In this document: positions 41,015 to 53,025 of the stretch, piece by piece
Layout: each line of letters begins with the position of its first letter
Numbering within the stretch: the first letter of the stretch is position 1
The notes under the pieces: generated by a model
What the model was told of the DNA's origin: nothing
What the model saw: only the letters and a program-made list of their open reading frames with translations
Database searches by the model: none
Position numbers and translations under genes: made by a program
Assembly (NCBI GenBank): GCA_964036045.1
Contig: OZ038384.1
Span: forward strand, 41,084,844 to 41,148,843
Direction of reading: 5' to 3'
DNA: 64,000 nt
Source: Eutreptiella sp. 'Long Island Sound 2002'
Lineage: Eukaryota > Euglenozoa > Euglenophyceae > Eutreptiales > Eutreptiaceae

Positions 41015-42490
41015 AAAACATGTTTCGCAGGGTATTGCAGCAAGTTATGAAGTGTTGCCGAGCCGCCAGCACGGAAAAAACTGCACCCCCACCCTATTTT
41101 CAAGGTGCTGGACTCAAAGAAACAAGTTTCGCAAGGTTTCGAAGCAGGTTATCGAGTTTTTCGGAGCCGCCATCACCAAAAAAACCGCATTTTTTTCCCA
41201 AAAATGGCCAAAAAAAAGCCATTTTTTGGCCTTAAACAGTGTTTCTGGGGCCTGAGTGGTCAGTTGTAGGGCTCCCCACCCTATTTTGAGGATGGTGGAC
41301 TCGGAAGAACGTGTTTTGCAAGTTTTTGGAGCAGATTATCGAGTGTTTTCGAGCCGCCATCACCAAACAACCGCATTTTTTGCCCAAAAAGGGCCAAAAA
41401 AAGACATTTTTTGGCCCAAAACAGTGTGTTTTGGTCGTGAGTGGTCAGTTGTAGGGCCCCCCACCCTATTTTGAGGGTGCTGGACTCACAAACAAAGTGT
41501 TCTGCAAGGTTTTGGAGCAAGTAATCGAGTTTTTCGGAGCCGCCATCACCAAAAAACCGCATTTTTGGCCCAAAAATAGCCAAAGAAAGCCATTTTATGG
41601 CCTAAAACAGTGTGTTTGGGGCCTGAGTGGTCAGTTGTAGGGGACCCCACCCTATTTCGAGGGTGCTGGACTCAAAACAAAAAGTGTTTTGCAAGGTATT
41701 GGAGCAAGTCATCGATTATTTTGGAGCCGCCATCACCAAAAAACAGCATTTTTTGCCCCAAAATGGCCAAAAAAAATGCCTTTTTTTCCCAAAACAGTGT
41801 TTTTGGGGCCTGAGTGGGCAGTTGTAGGGCCCCCCACCCTATTTTGAAGGTGCCTGAGTCACAAAAACGTGTTTGCCAGTTTATCGAGCAGGTTATCGAG
41901 TGTTTCAGAGCCGCCATCACCAAACAACCGCATTTTTTGCCCAAAAATGGCGAGAAAAAGCCAATTTTTGGCCTAAAACAGTGTTTTTTGGGCGTGAGTG
42001 GTCAGTTGTAGCGCCCCATACCCTATTTTCAAGGTGCTCGACTCAAATAAAAGCGTTTTGCAAGGTTTTGGAGCAGATAGACAAGGGTTTCAGGGCCGCC
42101 ATCACCAAAAAAACGCATTTTTTGGCCAAAAATGGCCAAAAAAGTCAAATTTTGGCCTAAAACAGTGTTTCTGGGGCCTGAGTGATCACAGGTAGGGCCC
42201 CATACCCATTTTTGAGGATGCTGGACTCACAATAGCGCGTTTTGCAGTGTTTTGGAGCAAATGATCAAGGGTTCCGGAGCCACCATCACCACAAAAACCG
42301 CTTTTTTGGCCCAAAGAAGGCCATTTTTTCGCCTAAAACAGCATTTTGGGGGCATGAGTGGTTAGTTGTAGGGCCCCATACCCTATTTTGAGTGTGGTGG
42401 ACTCAGAAAAACGTGTTTTGCAAGGTTTTGGAGCAAGTTATCGAGTGTTTGTAGCCGCCATCACCAAAAACCCGTATTTCTTGCCAAAAA
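41015..42490 (+). repeat. Right satellite array, about 184-bp units, about 8 copies
   Basis: CAGTTGTAGG-type words recur at 41,261, 41,446, 41,632, 41,819, 42,003, 42,187 and 42,363, a spacing of 176-187. Each unit has CACCCTATTTTGAGGGTGCTGGACTC-like sequence, GAGCCGCCATCACCAAA and A-rich/T-rich inverted words (CCAAAAATGGCCAAAAAA). The unit sequence is not obviously the same as the left array, yet the length is. A related repeat occurs in the smaller insertion at 47.6-48.2 kb. Confidence 0.9.
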
Positions 42491-42744
42491 CAAACATGTA
42501 TGGTTTGAGCTATACAAAAGCTGCTATTCGCAACTAGGTGGTGAATGTCATGTTTCTCGGATACGGCCGATTTTAGATGGAATCAAGCGTGCATTGTCGA
42601 TCTAGGGGCTGGAAAATTTCCAATTTGGAGGGGGGGGGGGGCTAACTCCGGAAAATATCCTCTTATGGTATAATTTGACAAAAAAAGTAGTATTTTTGAC
42701 TGTAACTGGTTTTGGGATTTTTGGACCCCATAAAATCCTAGGTG

Positions 42745-43260
42745 CACCGCATGACCCACAAGCACTCACCGGAAGTTCGCAAAGTCGCCAAGATCAGCCT
42801 CCAAGCCGCACAACAGGCCCGCAACACATGCCCACGCTGGATACTCCACCAGACGGGCATGCCGACTGACATGAACACGCGCCTGTGGAACCACCTGCAC
42901 CTTCTGCTCCCTTCCCCGCACCACGCCATACTCACAAACCACACATACCCAGAGAAAGGACCCCTGGCGGTCATGTGCCGAGACCTCCACCATCACCCAA
43001 AAGGCACCATCGACACCATAGACCTCGTCGGGGCCTCCATCACATCAGTATACGTCACCGTCCCACAAATGCGGGTCCTTCACCGCAGCGGGGCACACCA
43101 CACCCCCTTCCTACAACTTCCTGAACGGCCTCAATACCGCCTCTCCCGCCAGTACCTCACACAGACGGCACGGGCAGCGGGGCACACTCTTCCGGGAGGT
43201 CAAGACATGAAAGCAGCCGACCGGGACTTCAAAACGTAGCACCCCTGTCCCATCCCAGCG
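42745..43260 (+). pseudogene. Post-RT region of LINE copy C, resumed after the insertion
   Basis: The frame starts HRMTHKHSPEVRKVAKI and ARNTCPRWILHQTGMPTD, aligning with copy A HRVTHNHQPEVREAAAI and ARNTCPRWILAQHGVSS, and continues with LHLLLPSPHHAILTNH. It ends at a TAG at about 43,237-43,239. This is the same protein region that broke off at 34,987. The tract linking RT to RNase H has no assigned function. Confidence 0.75.
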
Positions 43261-43879
43261 ACACCGCCCTACACACCCACCCGCTCGAAACACGAACCCG
43301 TCCAACCCTACTACTGGCCCCGAACGAGGCCAAATCCACACAGACCACCGTCATCCACCACGGGGCAAAACGGCGCATACAAAAACGCCACATGGCCGCC
43401 CGAGACCTACCAGCATTCCCCCACGACTCCCAGCGCATGCCAAGCACATGTAGGGCCTGTGACCTCAACGCACCAACCACACCATGGCCCGTATTGCACC
43501 TCATAGCACGCCACCACACTTACCCCACAGCCCACCTACCACCACAGGCCTACGCATGGGTGGCCCCGTGGTTCCACCGCGCTGATGCGAACCCCACGGT
43601 GGGGTGGAACCGGGGCACAGACCCCAGTGGCTATTCACCACAACACCCACCTGGCCCCGCCCCGACCCTGCAGGAATCGCAATCCGTTACAGCATGCACG
43701 AACCACGCAGACCTGGCAAGCACGAGCACCCCTACTATCCGCTCCACCACTCCTGCCAAAAACCGGAACACCGAACACAAACCCTCACATGCCGCGACCC
43801 AAACCCGGACACAGCCTAGATCCTCCACTACATCTACTCCTACCTCACACAAGGACAACCAGAACAAGGACTCATAGCC
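43261..43879 (+). pseudogene. Linker before RNase H, LINE copy C
   Basis: Homology to copy A is spread over frames: a CRACDLNAPTTPWPVLHLIA stretch at about 43,447-43,510 matches CWHCGPAALDTPWPLLHLIS, and QAYAWVAPWFH matches QAWLSPWFH. C-x2-C followed by His suggests a small metal site. From 43,640 the sequence also aligns with the 5' edge of copy B. One TAG (43,817-43,819) lies in the frame that leads into RNase H. Confidence 0.6.
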
Positions 43880-44830
43880 ATGCCTCCCCACGCGAAGCGC
43901 ATCATCTCCAAGGGAATAGGGGTGTACGTCACCCCCATCCTGCAGCCTACGACCCTGGTGGCCAAACTCGGCACGGGCCTCGTCATATACACCCACCTGC
44001 CCATGAACCCATGCAGCCTGCCACAACCATCACCGGCGGACCTACTCTTCTTCACCAACGCCTCAGGCGAGTCCGCCCTCACGCCCATCACCGGGGGGGC
44101 CACCCTGCAACTGACCCACAGCGGGGGACACTACCACATTAACCACCACACGGGCCACAGCACCTACGGGGCCTCCTCCCATGGGGAGCTGGGGGCCATG
44201 GCCGAAGCAATCGCCAAAATAGCGGCGCCCCTACCCGCGCTCCTCCCGCACGTCGTCCGGGTGTGGTTCGTAGTGGACGCCACTGTCGACACACACGTAC
44301 TCCTCCGCATAGCAAGACAACCACTCCACAAAGCCACTGCGACGAGCCTTGGCACCCAAGCACTGCTGCTCTCGAAATCCCTCCGCAGCCGTCCCCCCTA
44401 CGTCCAACTTCACATCGTGAAACAAGAGTCCCACAGGCACCAATACGGAAATGGTAAGGTCAACATCCAGGCAGTACACCAGCGCACTACGCACCTGCAG
44501 ACCCTCTAGGTGCCCGACCTGGACGGAAACCACACACACCTCCAACACATACCCCCAAAACCGGAGTTCGGTCGGACCCCGGACTGGGTACTGCCGGGTG
44601 CCCCCTGGTCCTCACACGAAAGAGCATACCATTACCCCAACCCCATCCAACATCTCGCCCGTGTGCTCGGCGACACGGTCAGCTGAGCGCACATCCAAGA
44701 GGTCCAGGAGAAACAGAAAGTCCCCCTCTACAACTCGGCGCTACGCCCACCCAGCCAGCTCCTCAGGGAGCAACTACCACTCCTCAGCGGTATCGCCCGA
44801 TGGCTCGCCTGCAAGCACAACCACGTCCCG
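43880..44830 (+). pseudogene. RNase H domain of LINE copy C, catalytic residues lost
   Basis: The main frame is 43,880-44,509 and continues past stops. FTNASG (44,050-44,067) replaces TDASG, so the first catalytic Asp is Asn. HGEL and VVDATVD remain. GNGKVN replaces GNGRAD, losing the last Asp. In-frame stops occur at 44,507-44,509 (TAG, where copy B has Gln) and near 44,684. No frameshift is seen over this stretch, so decay is by substitution. Confidence 0.75.
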
Positions 44831-45271
44831 TAAGAACACACCTGCTGACCGTGCGACCACACTACCCCAGAGGACTGGGAACACTCCAAGATATGCCCCC
44901 TCCATACGGGCAGGGACACACTAGTGGGCTGGCCCCCAGTGGAAACCCTACAGCAACACGAAGCCTGGCCAGCCCACAGCCACACGCACCAGGCCACCGA
45001 ACATCTCTTCAGCGATCCCCTGACCAAGGAGGCCACTATGAGAGGGGCGGCGACACAGGCCCTGCAACGGCACCTCACCAAACACGTGGAGGACCCGACT
45101 GGGGCAGCAGCGCACCTCCAGCTAGAAGCAGTCCGCAGAGCAGCGGCACAAATGGTACACCGCAAACACCTCCTGTTGACACACACGCAGCAACTCACCG
45201 ACCCCACCGCCATTGAACACATGCTGTGTCTTATCCATGACCATGCCGTGCATGATCCAGAAGTCCCCTAA
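44831..45271 (+). pseudogene. C-terminal pol segment of LINE copy C
   Basis: Still in the RNase H frame, it reads HTC, stop, PCDHTTPEDWEH, RDTLVGW, then a helical tail ending VHDPEVP and TAA at 45,269-45,271. The stop position equals that of copies A and B. Two further stops lie near 44,831 and 44,846. The finger is reduced as in copy B. Confidence 0.65.
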
Positions 45272-45395
45272 CCTGCTCCGCGCCCCACACACGCCCCTCA
45301 TCTCCGTCCGCAGGCCTCCAAGACACCACCAGAGCACCCCAGAAGACCACCCACCGCAGAACCCCCCCGCCACAAGCACCCATGACACCCCAAGG

Positions 45396-46890
45396 CCCAC
45401 CTCTCACCTACGGGACCACCCGGCGACGCCCAGCCCAACCAGGCCCGCCCAGGACCACCCACACATCAACGTGGACGCGCCAGACCTTGATAGCCCGGGC
45501 CGCCAAGCCCCTCAGACCCCGAGCACCCCCCCCCTCACACCGACCGCCATCCGCGACTCCGACCTCCTCCGGGCAACCCTCCAAGGTAGGGCCCTAGACA
45601 CTCCCCTGGGCTGGTACCGCCTACAAGAGAGCTGGACCGGGCACACCGTCAAGGCCCTCCGGGACCTAGCGTTCCCAGGCAAAGGCCTCCACGAGACCAT
45701 CCTAGACCTCTTCCTCTGGCGAGCCCGCCAACACGCCCAAGGCCAGCACGTCTGGATCCCCCCCATCGAGTGGGGCCAGGCCCTGACACACAACACCGGC
45801 ACCAACGTCACACGTCGAGGGACCACACGCCTACGACGCGCCCCAGCGGAGAAGGACCACCCCGCAGACCAGAACCATCCGGGACAGTGGGAACAGGCCA
45901 CCGCACCAACCCGCGACACCGCCCTCCGCGCCACCGGACTCCGCAACCCGGCTATGACCCCCCCCCCCCACCTACAGACAGCGACCACCCCTGGCCGGCG
46001 GTTCGTGTACAGTCCTCGAGCGTTGGCACTACTACGTAGTGGCCGCCACAGCAACGTCCCCCGGCACACAATGGGTCATCAACTGGATCAACACCATGCT
46101 CGCCCCAGGGGCCGCCCAACCAGGGGCAATAGGGGACCCCACCACCCCACACAAAGTCCTGAGGGGCGTCTTCCAGCCTGGGGACAAGGCCCCGGCCCAT
46201 GCCCTGGCCAAATCACCTCGGGGCGGGCGGGCTACCACCTGGGACTGGCCATGCTCTGCCTGACCAAGTGGATCAAGCGCCGCTGGCCGTCCACAGGGAC
46301 CGTGCCCTGGATCTGGGCCATCCCCACCGCCCACACACAAGTCGAGGCGGGCCCTGACACGCCGAAGGACCCCCCCCCCGCGGGCCACAACACTCCCTCA
46401 CCTGCGGGTACCACGTGATCCACAGGGTCCTCCGCCGCATGGACCTTAGCCCCGCCCTATACTACCCTGTTCCCACCACCGACCAAGAGTCGCACCAAAT
46501 ACGCACAGTCATCTGCGAAATCCTTGCCGCGGCCGCGGAAGACGGTAAGCTTCTCGTCCAAACGTCTCGGCCTACAAGAGACCACACAGTCGCGCCGCTA
46601 CAAGCGGACACGTACACGAACACAACACATGCGAACCCAGCCCACCATCCTCCCACTCTGCCCCTGCCCCTGCCCCTCCCCCCCGACTCTCCACCCAGCG
46701 GCCCACACACGCCCACCATCCCGCGCAGCCCCGGGCCCTGCGACACGGGCCTCCCCCACCCGGCCCAACATCCACACACACCCGTAATAGACCCTCCGGC
46801 CGAACGCACTCACCGCCCCCCTCCCCCGGCAACCTGCACAGACCGCTGCCAGGAGCTTCACGCCGCACGGCACACCCACCCCGCACAGTG
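45396..46890 (+). pseudogene. ORF3 of LINE copy C: Ulp1/C48-like protease candidate
   Basis: The first block in the frame ending 46,418 has LLRATLQGR, GWYRLQESW, LHETILDLFLWRARQHAQ and HVWIPPIEWGQAL. The next block is in another frame (about 46,000-46,200): TVLERWHYYVVAATATS then QWVINWIN. The final block has TKWIKRRWPSTGTVPWIW, then PQHSLTCGYHVIHRVL near 46,395-46,440. Trp-His followed by hydrophobic residues, and Gln then Cys-Gly five residues on, are C48 hallmarks shared with copy B. The His-to-Cys distance is about 115 residues, longer than usual. After it comes EDGKLLVQ and a Pro-rich tail. Frameshifts make it inactive. Confidence 0.5.
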
Positions 46891-46978
46891 ACCCGCACAC
46901 GCCCCCCGCACACACCGCCGAAACCCCAAGCCCAAACACCCCTGCCCCCGAATGGAGCCCACGCGAACTGTTCCCCCC

Positions 46979-48259
46979 CACCTATGATTTTAAATCTCAT
47001 GTTGTCACATAACTCAGTATCTGGGCATTTTTGCAAACAGCATGGAAATCTCTACATGACTGCGAACTCGTTTTTTGAAAATTCGAATCTTTTCGAGAAT
47101 GCATTTCTGATCTGGCATCGCACTCACGAAGGATTTCCCGTATTTGCAGATTCATTCGCGATTTAGCGGCAGCGACGCGAGTGTAAATAGTTTGTTTGGT
47201 CGATTCCGGGCAACCTTCCACGGCACGCGGGAACTGAGCATATAGGGTTGCGTAACTAAGCATACTCGACATCCTGAGCACCTTTCTGGTCCCCTGCCCT
47301 CCCCAGCCGTAAAGTTATAGGCAATTGTCATCCTTTTTCCCCCTTTTTGATGTCAAAAACGGGCTACAAACGGCCTTTGTGCGCTCCATAGAACCACGGC
47401 ACCCATACAAGGGCAATGCTCTATTGGTAGATGGCCTTTGAAGAGGCATTGCATCCAAATAAAATGCTTGTAGCCTTCGTTGCCATCAAGTTATAACACG
47501 CATGTGGTTATGTAGAGAAAGGACCTGTTCGGAAGGTGACAATGTCATTTAGGAAGCATAGCATTTGGGAAACATGCTTTCGGAGTCCAAAAAATTACTT
47601 TTTGGGTACGTTTTGAGTAAGGTTGTATGCAGGTAGTTAGTGCCACGTCTGGTGAAATCTGGTAAAACCCCCCCCCCCCCCCCCGGGGCCATTATTTGGA
47701 AAAAAACGGGTAAATGAGCCTTTCAATAATGTTTTCCTGAGGACCGCCCCTATTTTGGGGGCGCTGGATCCAAAAAACATGCTGCCAAAGTCCAAAAAAT
47801 TGCTTCTTTGGGTACGTCCTGAGTAAATTTGTATGCAGGTAGTTAGTGCCATGTCTGGTGAAATCTGGTAAATGCCCCCCCCCCCCCCCCGGGGCCATTT
47901 TTTGGAAAAGACGGGTGAATGAGCCTTTCAATAATTTTTTCGTGAGGACCCCCCCTATTTTGGGGGCGCTGAATCCAAAGAAACATGCTGCCAGAGTTCA
48001 AGAAGTTTTTTTTGGGTATACTTTGAGTAAATTAGTATGCAGGTAGTTAGTGCCACGCTGGTGAAATCTGGTAAATGCCCCCCCCCCCCGGGCCAATTCT
48101 CGGAAAAAACGGGAAAATGAGCCCTTTGGAAATCCTTTCATGAGGACGTCCCCTATTTTGGGGGCGCTGAATCTAAAAAGAAATGCTGTCGTGGTCCAAA
48201 AAATTTCTCTTTGGGTACTTTTTGAGTAAGGTGACGTTTTGGCCCGTAAAATTACAGTG
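46979..48259. mobile_element. 1.28-kb insertion in ORF3 of LINE copy C, related to the 7.76-kb transposon
   Basis: Homology to copy B stops after TTCCCCCC and resumes at CCGCG, exactly around this block. The left end is CACCTATGATTTTA; the right end reads CACTGTAATTTTA on the minus strand. Both resemble the 7.76-kb element's CACCTAGGATTTTA. It has no gene. It carries a repeat near its right end related to the right array of the larger element. As in the larger insertion, the join shows at most one extra C. It looks like a non-autonomous, deletion-type derivative. Confidence 0.65.
47580..48235 (+). repeat. About 200-bp tandem repeat, 3 copies, in the small insertion
   Basis: GTATGCAGGTAGTTAGTGCCA recurs at 47,624, 47,831 and 48,036, and TTGAGTAAG at 48,222 starts a last partial copy. 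Each unit has a long C run (9-18 C) ending GGGGCCA or GGGCCA, then CCCTATTTTGGGGGCGCTGRATCC. That last word closely matches CCCTATTTTGAGGGTGCTGGACTC in the right array of the 7.76-kb element. Confidence 0.9.
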
Positions 48260-50160
48260 CCGCGCACGCCCTCGGGCACTGCAGGAGCCCAGCCCAGTCA
48301 AACCCAGAAGGCAGAGACCGCAGCCTCACACCTCCCCCGCACACCGCTTCCGACCAAATCGGCCCGCCACCGGGCTGCCAGGTTGCAGCCGGGCCCCTCC
48401 AGCCACCCGCCCCCCTTCCGCGGACATACCCCCCATCCTCCCCGCACTGGCCGCGGCGGAACCCGCCGCGGCCCACACAGCCGCACCCGCCCGCCTGGCA
48501 GCGCAACCAACATCCCCCCAAACCACCACTTCCTCCTCGTCCTCATCCTCATCGACGTCCTCCACCTCCTCCTCCAAGCCGCCCCTCCCCGCCGACCTCA
48601 TCCACAAGGCCACGGCCAAAGCCAAAGCTGCAGCCGCACGCCAGCTGCCGGAGGCCCCCCGACCCCCACGCAGGCAACCCCGGCACCCCAGCAGCACACC
48701 TTGAACCCCCCCCGGCCAGCAGCGGTGCCCTCACACCTCCAGAACGAGGTCCTCCTCAACCTCGAACCAGACCCTGACCCAAATCCCGACCCCAAACCAA
48801 AACCGAACCCAAACGACAACACCGCCCGAAACAGCACCAGCACCACCACCAGCAGCAACAACATCACCAACGGCACCCAAACCACCCCATGTAGCCGCAA
48901 AAATCACAAAAGGCGCGACGGCAGCAGAAGCGGCCCCGCCCTGACTTAAACCCTAACCCAAACCTAAGCCCCCTCTCCTGAGCAAGGGCCACCACCACGG
49001 AGGCGGCCACTGAAACACGACCCCGTCCAAACCTTCGTCCACATCCTCGTCTCCAAGCGCCCCACCATCGACCCCCCACAAACCACCACCACCGCCGGCC
49101 AGACCGATCCGGGGACATGGGACCCCTCGGCCTCGGTCGCCGTCAAGCCCAGCCCCAAAGCCGCCCCCACTATCCACAAAGCCGTAAAGCCCCAGGGGCT
49201 GCAAACAGTGCCCGGCCCCAAAGCCCCACCGGAACGCCAAGGGATCCTAGGGGCATACCCACATTGCCATCACCACCAGCGCCCCCGCCACCACCACCAC
49301 CACCACCACCACCACCACCACCACTCCCAGCACTACCCCAACCACCATCACTACCACTGCCCACCACCCTACCCTCCCGGGCCACAACCCCCCGTTGCAC
49401 GAACAACACCAGTGCATAGGATGGCAGCACCACCCACCAGGCGCTCCAACCCACTACCACGCCTAACACCAGGCCCAGCGACCAGATCCACGCCAAAGGG
49501 CCCCCAAATCCCAGCCCCACCTGGGACAACCACTCGACCCGTACCACCTGCCACCATCGCCGCCGCATCCACCTCACCCGGCAGATCCATGGAGGGTTGG
49601 GGACTCCCCCCCCCCACAGGACAAGGCAGCACCACGGGAGGCCCCCAAGGCCCCACTGACGCCTCCTGACTGGCCCGACTCACCCTGCAACGTGGCTCGA
49701 TCCTGCAAACGGCAGCGCTTCCACTCGCCCCCCCGAGCAATGTTCCCGCCCCTGGCTCTCACGCTCCCGCGGCGTCACAGCGCCTCAGCCGCTCACTCGC
49801 GCCGCTCCTGCTCCCCGAGGCGTCACCATGACCCCCCGGGGCCCGACTCCCGCCGTTGTCGCTCCCCCAAACACCACCACGCAGGACACCGCTGTCCCAA
49901 GTCCACGTCCCCCTCCCTTCATGAACGGCACCGCGCTTCCCGTTCTTCTTGCCACCGATGCGCGTCCCCCACCCCCAGCCCCCGCTAGCGCCGCTCCGGC
50001 TCCCCCGAGCGCCACCACACGCGCCACCGCCGTTCAATGTCCGCGTCCCCCTTCCCCCACAAACAGCACCGCGCTTCCCATTCCCCGCGCCGCCGATACG
50101 CATCCTCCACCCCCAGCCCCTGCCACGGCCGCTCCAGGACCTCGATCTCCGACCCCCCCC
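48260..50160 (+). other. Pro/His/Ser-rich low-complexity part of ORF3, LINE copy C
   Basis: This is C-rich sequence corresponding to 20,690-22,740 of copy B: a Ser-rich stretch (TCCTCCTCGTCCTC near 48,530), Pro/Asn repeats, and a His/CAC run at 49,270-49,330. Frames are open everywhere through lack of T-rich stops, so no start or frame can be fixed. It is probably disordered protein or already non-coding. Confidence 0.5.
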
Positions 50161-50561
50161 CCCCCCGGGCCCACGCCCACTTCGCCTGGTGGTCTCCCCC
50201 CGCCCTGCGGGAGCTCCGCCGCAGGGTGAAGTGGGCCGGGGGAGCGGGAAGGCGAGTGGGGGTGCACATGATCCACTCCTTCGACAAGATCCGCACCCGC
50301 ACCCCCACCAACCCCAACGAGACCGCCCCTGAGGCCGCCATGCCGCAGGCGGCATGGGAAGCCCTCCTCAGAGACGCCGTCAAGGGCCTCCGCCCGCCCT
50401 ACACCCCAGCACCCCTTCGCCGGTGGCTCCAGACAGCCCGTCCCCGGGCATGGGCCATCGGTGCCCCACAAGCCTCGCCACTAGCCAACCGCAGCCGCAT
50501 CGGGAAGGGAAAGTGCAAAGGGAAGGCGCGCGGCAAGGGGGCGAGGAGAGGGCCAAGGTAG
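50161..50561 (+). CDS. Conserved C-terminal domain with basic tail, copy C
   Basis: The frame ending TAG at 50,559-50,561 has PPALRELRRRVKWAGG, GVHMIHSFDKIRTRTP, MPQAAWEALLRDAV and LRRWLQTARPRAWAIG, then a Lys/Arg/Gly tail (GKGKCKGKARGKGARR). This matches copy B residue for residue over most of its length, including the distance to the stop. Conservation next to fast-changing sequence suggests a functional domain. Family unknown; nucleic-acid binding is inferred from the tail. Confidence 0.6.
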
Positions 50562-53025
50562 CAGGCAGGCGCCCACAGGGACAGGGCACAGAGGGCAACG
50601 TAACACGGGGGCAAGGAACCACCGGAGGGCCAGGAAAAGAAAAGGCCAGGGGCCATGGCACTGGTGATACGGCGCAACAACGGGCACCAGGACGCACACG
50701 AAGGAGGGGCACGCCACACCGGAAGGACCAGCAGCGCCCCACCTCCCCACCCAGTTGACACCGCACGACCCCCGGAGTCGCAAGCCTGCCAAGACACGCC
50801 GCCGCAGCCCGGACCTGACGCCACACGAACCGCAGTGGGTCGCGCCAACCAACCACCAGGCCGGACACAGGGGAAGGAGGGTACACCCACACGGGGAGAA
50901 GGGGCTACGAGCAGACAGGGAACCACCGAGAACACCGCGCAGCCCACCACAACACCGTAACCGCAAGGCGATGACACCAGCCACAGCAAGGACCACCACA
51001 CGGACACAACGGCACGGGCACCGGAGAGAGAAGGGGACACGGCCGCGGCACCTAGGACGGAGGACGACAAGAAGGCAGAGGGACAGGACGGGAGGGGGCC
51101 CAACACACCTGAGGGGATCACGACACCCCAGCCCACAGAACCCGGCGCACCCCCAGAGGCAAGGAACCACAGAGGACACCAGACCAAGGCACAGGCCCCC
51201 AGGGAGGGCAACCGCGCGGACAGCCGCCTGACCCACCAACCCGAATGGCACACCCTGACCCTCGCAACACAGACCCAACGAGCCGCACCACACCTAACCG
51301 CGCCCTCCGACCGACAGCCAACGACATAACCTTGGCCAGCGTCCCACACAACAAAGCGGACCAGTCTAACCAGCGCCGACGCCACCCCACGCCGGCAAGG
51401 AGCTACAGTGGGGTCACCACACGCCATCGCAGGGCAAAACACGACACAGCACGGGGCAACACAGCACACCGCAGCACGGCGCTGCGCTGTGCAGCGCACC
51501 ACGACAAGGCACCCCACGACACGACATGGCACGGCACAACACAGCACGGCGTGGCAAGGCACGGCGCAGCCCGCCACGCCACGGCAAGACACACCACGGC
51601 ATGACACGGCGCGGCACAGCACAACAGAGCAGAGCGCACCGCAGCACAGCACAGCACAGCACGTCGCAGCACAGCAGCGCACAGCACAACACAACACGGC
51701 CCACAAAAGCACACAACAGCACCAAAGCGAGTGACACTAATCGTGGGTGTAACCCGAGCAAGCCGCCCAACAATCTGGAAAGGAAGGAAACGCGCCCACA
51801 ACCCTGGGACAACGCCAGACCAGCCCGCCATGAACGGGCTAGGGGCCACCACAGGCCAGTCAGACAAGCCCCCCCCCCGACGGCGGCGGCCCGCCCGCAC
51901 AGACCGCCACCAGAAAGTGAAACCCGGAAACGCAGGGGCGTGGGGACACAGGATAACCCCACCCCCCCTAACCCATGAACTCACGAAACCGGCTGGCGCA
52001 ACCGCCCAACCGGCAGGACCAGCACCTAACCCGACAGCACAGGCCACCAGGCCAAGCGTGTGCATAACCCACCAGAGCCATGGGGTAGGGGCACGGCCCG
52101 CAGCAACCCACGATACCAACACCGACCCGGTTAGCCGACCAGTGCGTGCACAAGCCCAGGGAGGACAGAGGGAGGAACAGGCAGCCCCCCCCCCCCAAAA
52201 AAAACACCCAGAAGGAGGGAAATCCCACCCAGCCACGAACGCGCACCCGCCAGCCAACGGGAAAGAGGGAAAAACGGGGGAGACAGTCACACAACCGCGA
52301 AGCCGCGCACCCGCTCCATAAGAGGCGGACGACCCCCCCAGCCAGGCAACGCCAAAGAACACCGAGGGACCAGCCCGCCCAATCAGGCGACACCCAGCCA
52401 AAGCAGCGGCCTACCACGACCACACGGCCGCCGAAGGGCCGGAGCAAAGGGCACCCCGGACACGCTACGGCACAGACCACCAGAGAAGTGGCGGGCCACC
52501 GGCCACATGGAAAACAAAAGGCGAAACCCACACAAAAGCAGGAGGGGGGGCGGAGACCAAGTGGCCCAAGACCAGGACAGGCGACGGCGACCACCAAAAA
52601 GCCACAACACAACAAGGCCGAGAATCACACCCACAGACCCCCCCCCCCCGCAGCCAGGAAGACCAAAACAAAAAAGAGGGGGGAAAGGAGAAACCCTGCC
52701 CACGGTGACGCTCACACAACCCCATGCCACAACCAGTTCCACCAGGGGGTGGCGGGACACGGACGGAGAGCGCGCAAGAGGGCACGGGCCCCAACACCCC
52801 AACCAAAAATAGCAGGGTGCAGGAAAAATACAAACCCACACACACGCGCCAAAAACCCCAGCCAGGAATGACGGGGCCAAGCCAAAACCGGAGCCCAAAC
52901 ACACACACCCTGGACCCCGGCCAGAAATGGCGGAGTCACCGCGGAACCCAGACCCCAACAGAAGCACCACACAATGGTAGGAAGCCCAGTGTCCATAGCC
53001 CTGGCAATGAGGCAACCCGGGCCAT
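50562..53025 (+). other. 3' UTR of LINE copy C, low complexity
   Basis: A/C/G-rich and T-poor. It includes a CACAGCACAGC-type block at 51,420-51,730 matching a shorter one in copy B, and C and A runs at 52,187-52,205. Long frames on both strands reflect composition; the minus-strand ones are Cys/Val/Leu-rich and unlike real proteins. No RNA gene is seen. Confidence 0.55.

Larger units (their letters stand above)
34988..42744. mobile_element. 7.76-kb TIR transposon inserted in the RT gene of LINE copy C
   Basis: The ends are perfect 16-bp inverted repeats, CACCTAGGATTTTATG at 34,988-35,003 and its complement at 42,729-42,744. Similarity continues weakly inward (GGTC.. and AATCCC). LINE coding sequence is continuous if this block is removed, apart from one extra C at the join, so any target duplication is at most one base or has been obscured. 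CAC ends are typical of CACTA/CMC-type DNA transposons (family knowledge), but those make 2-4 base duplications. It contains two about 184-bp tandem arrays, microsatellite DNA and gene-like fragments. No transposase was recognised. Confidence 0.75.

Noticed and set aside
35277-42490. CRISPR array
   Set aside because: Repeats are whole 184-bp units in direct tandem with no unique spacers, in a eukaryotic setting.
34988-42744. Two independent truncated LINE copies instead of one split copy
   Set aside because: The protein homology breaks and resumes at adjacent residues and the block between has perfect inverted ends, so a single copy with an insertion is simpler.
50399-51712. 437-codon minus-strand frame in the UTR of copy C, membrane-like composition
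   Set aside because: Antisense to T-poor UTR; the hydrophobic look comes from reverse-complemented C/A-rich DNA.
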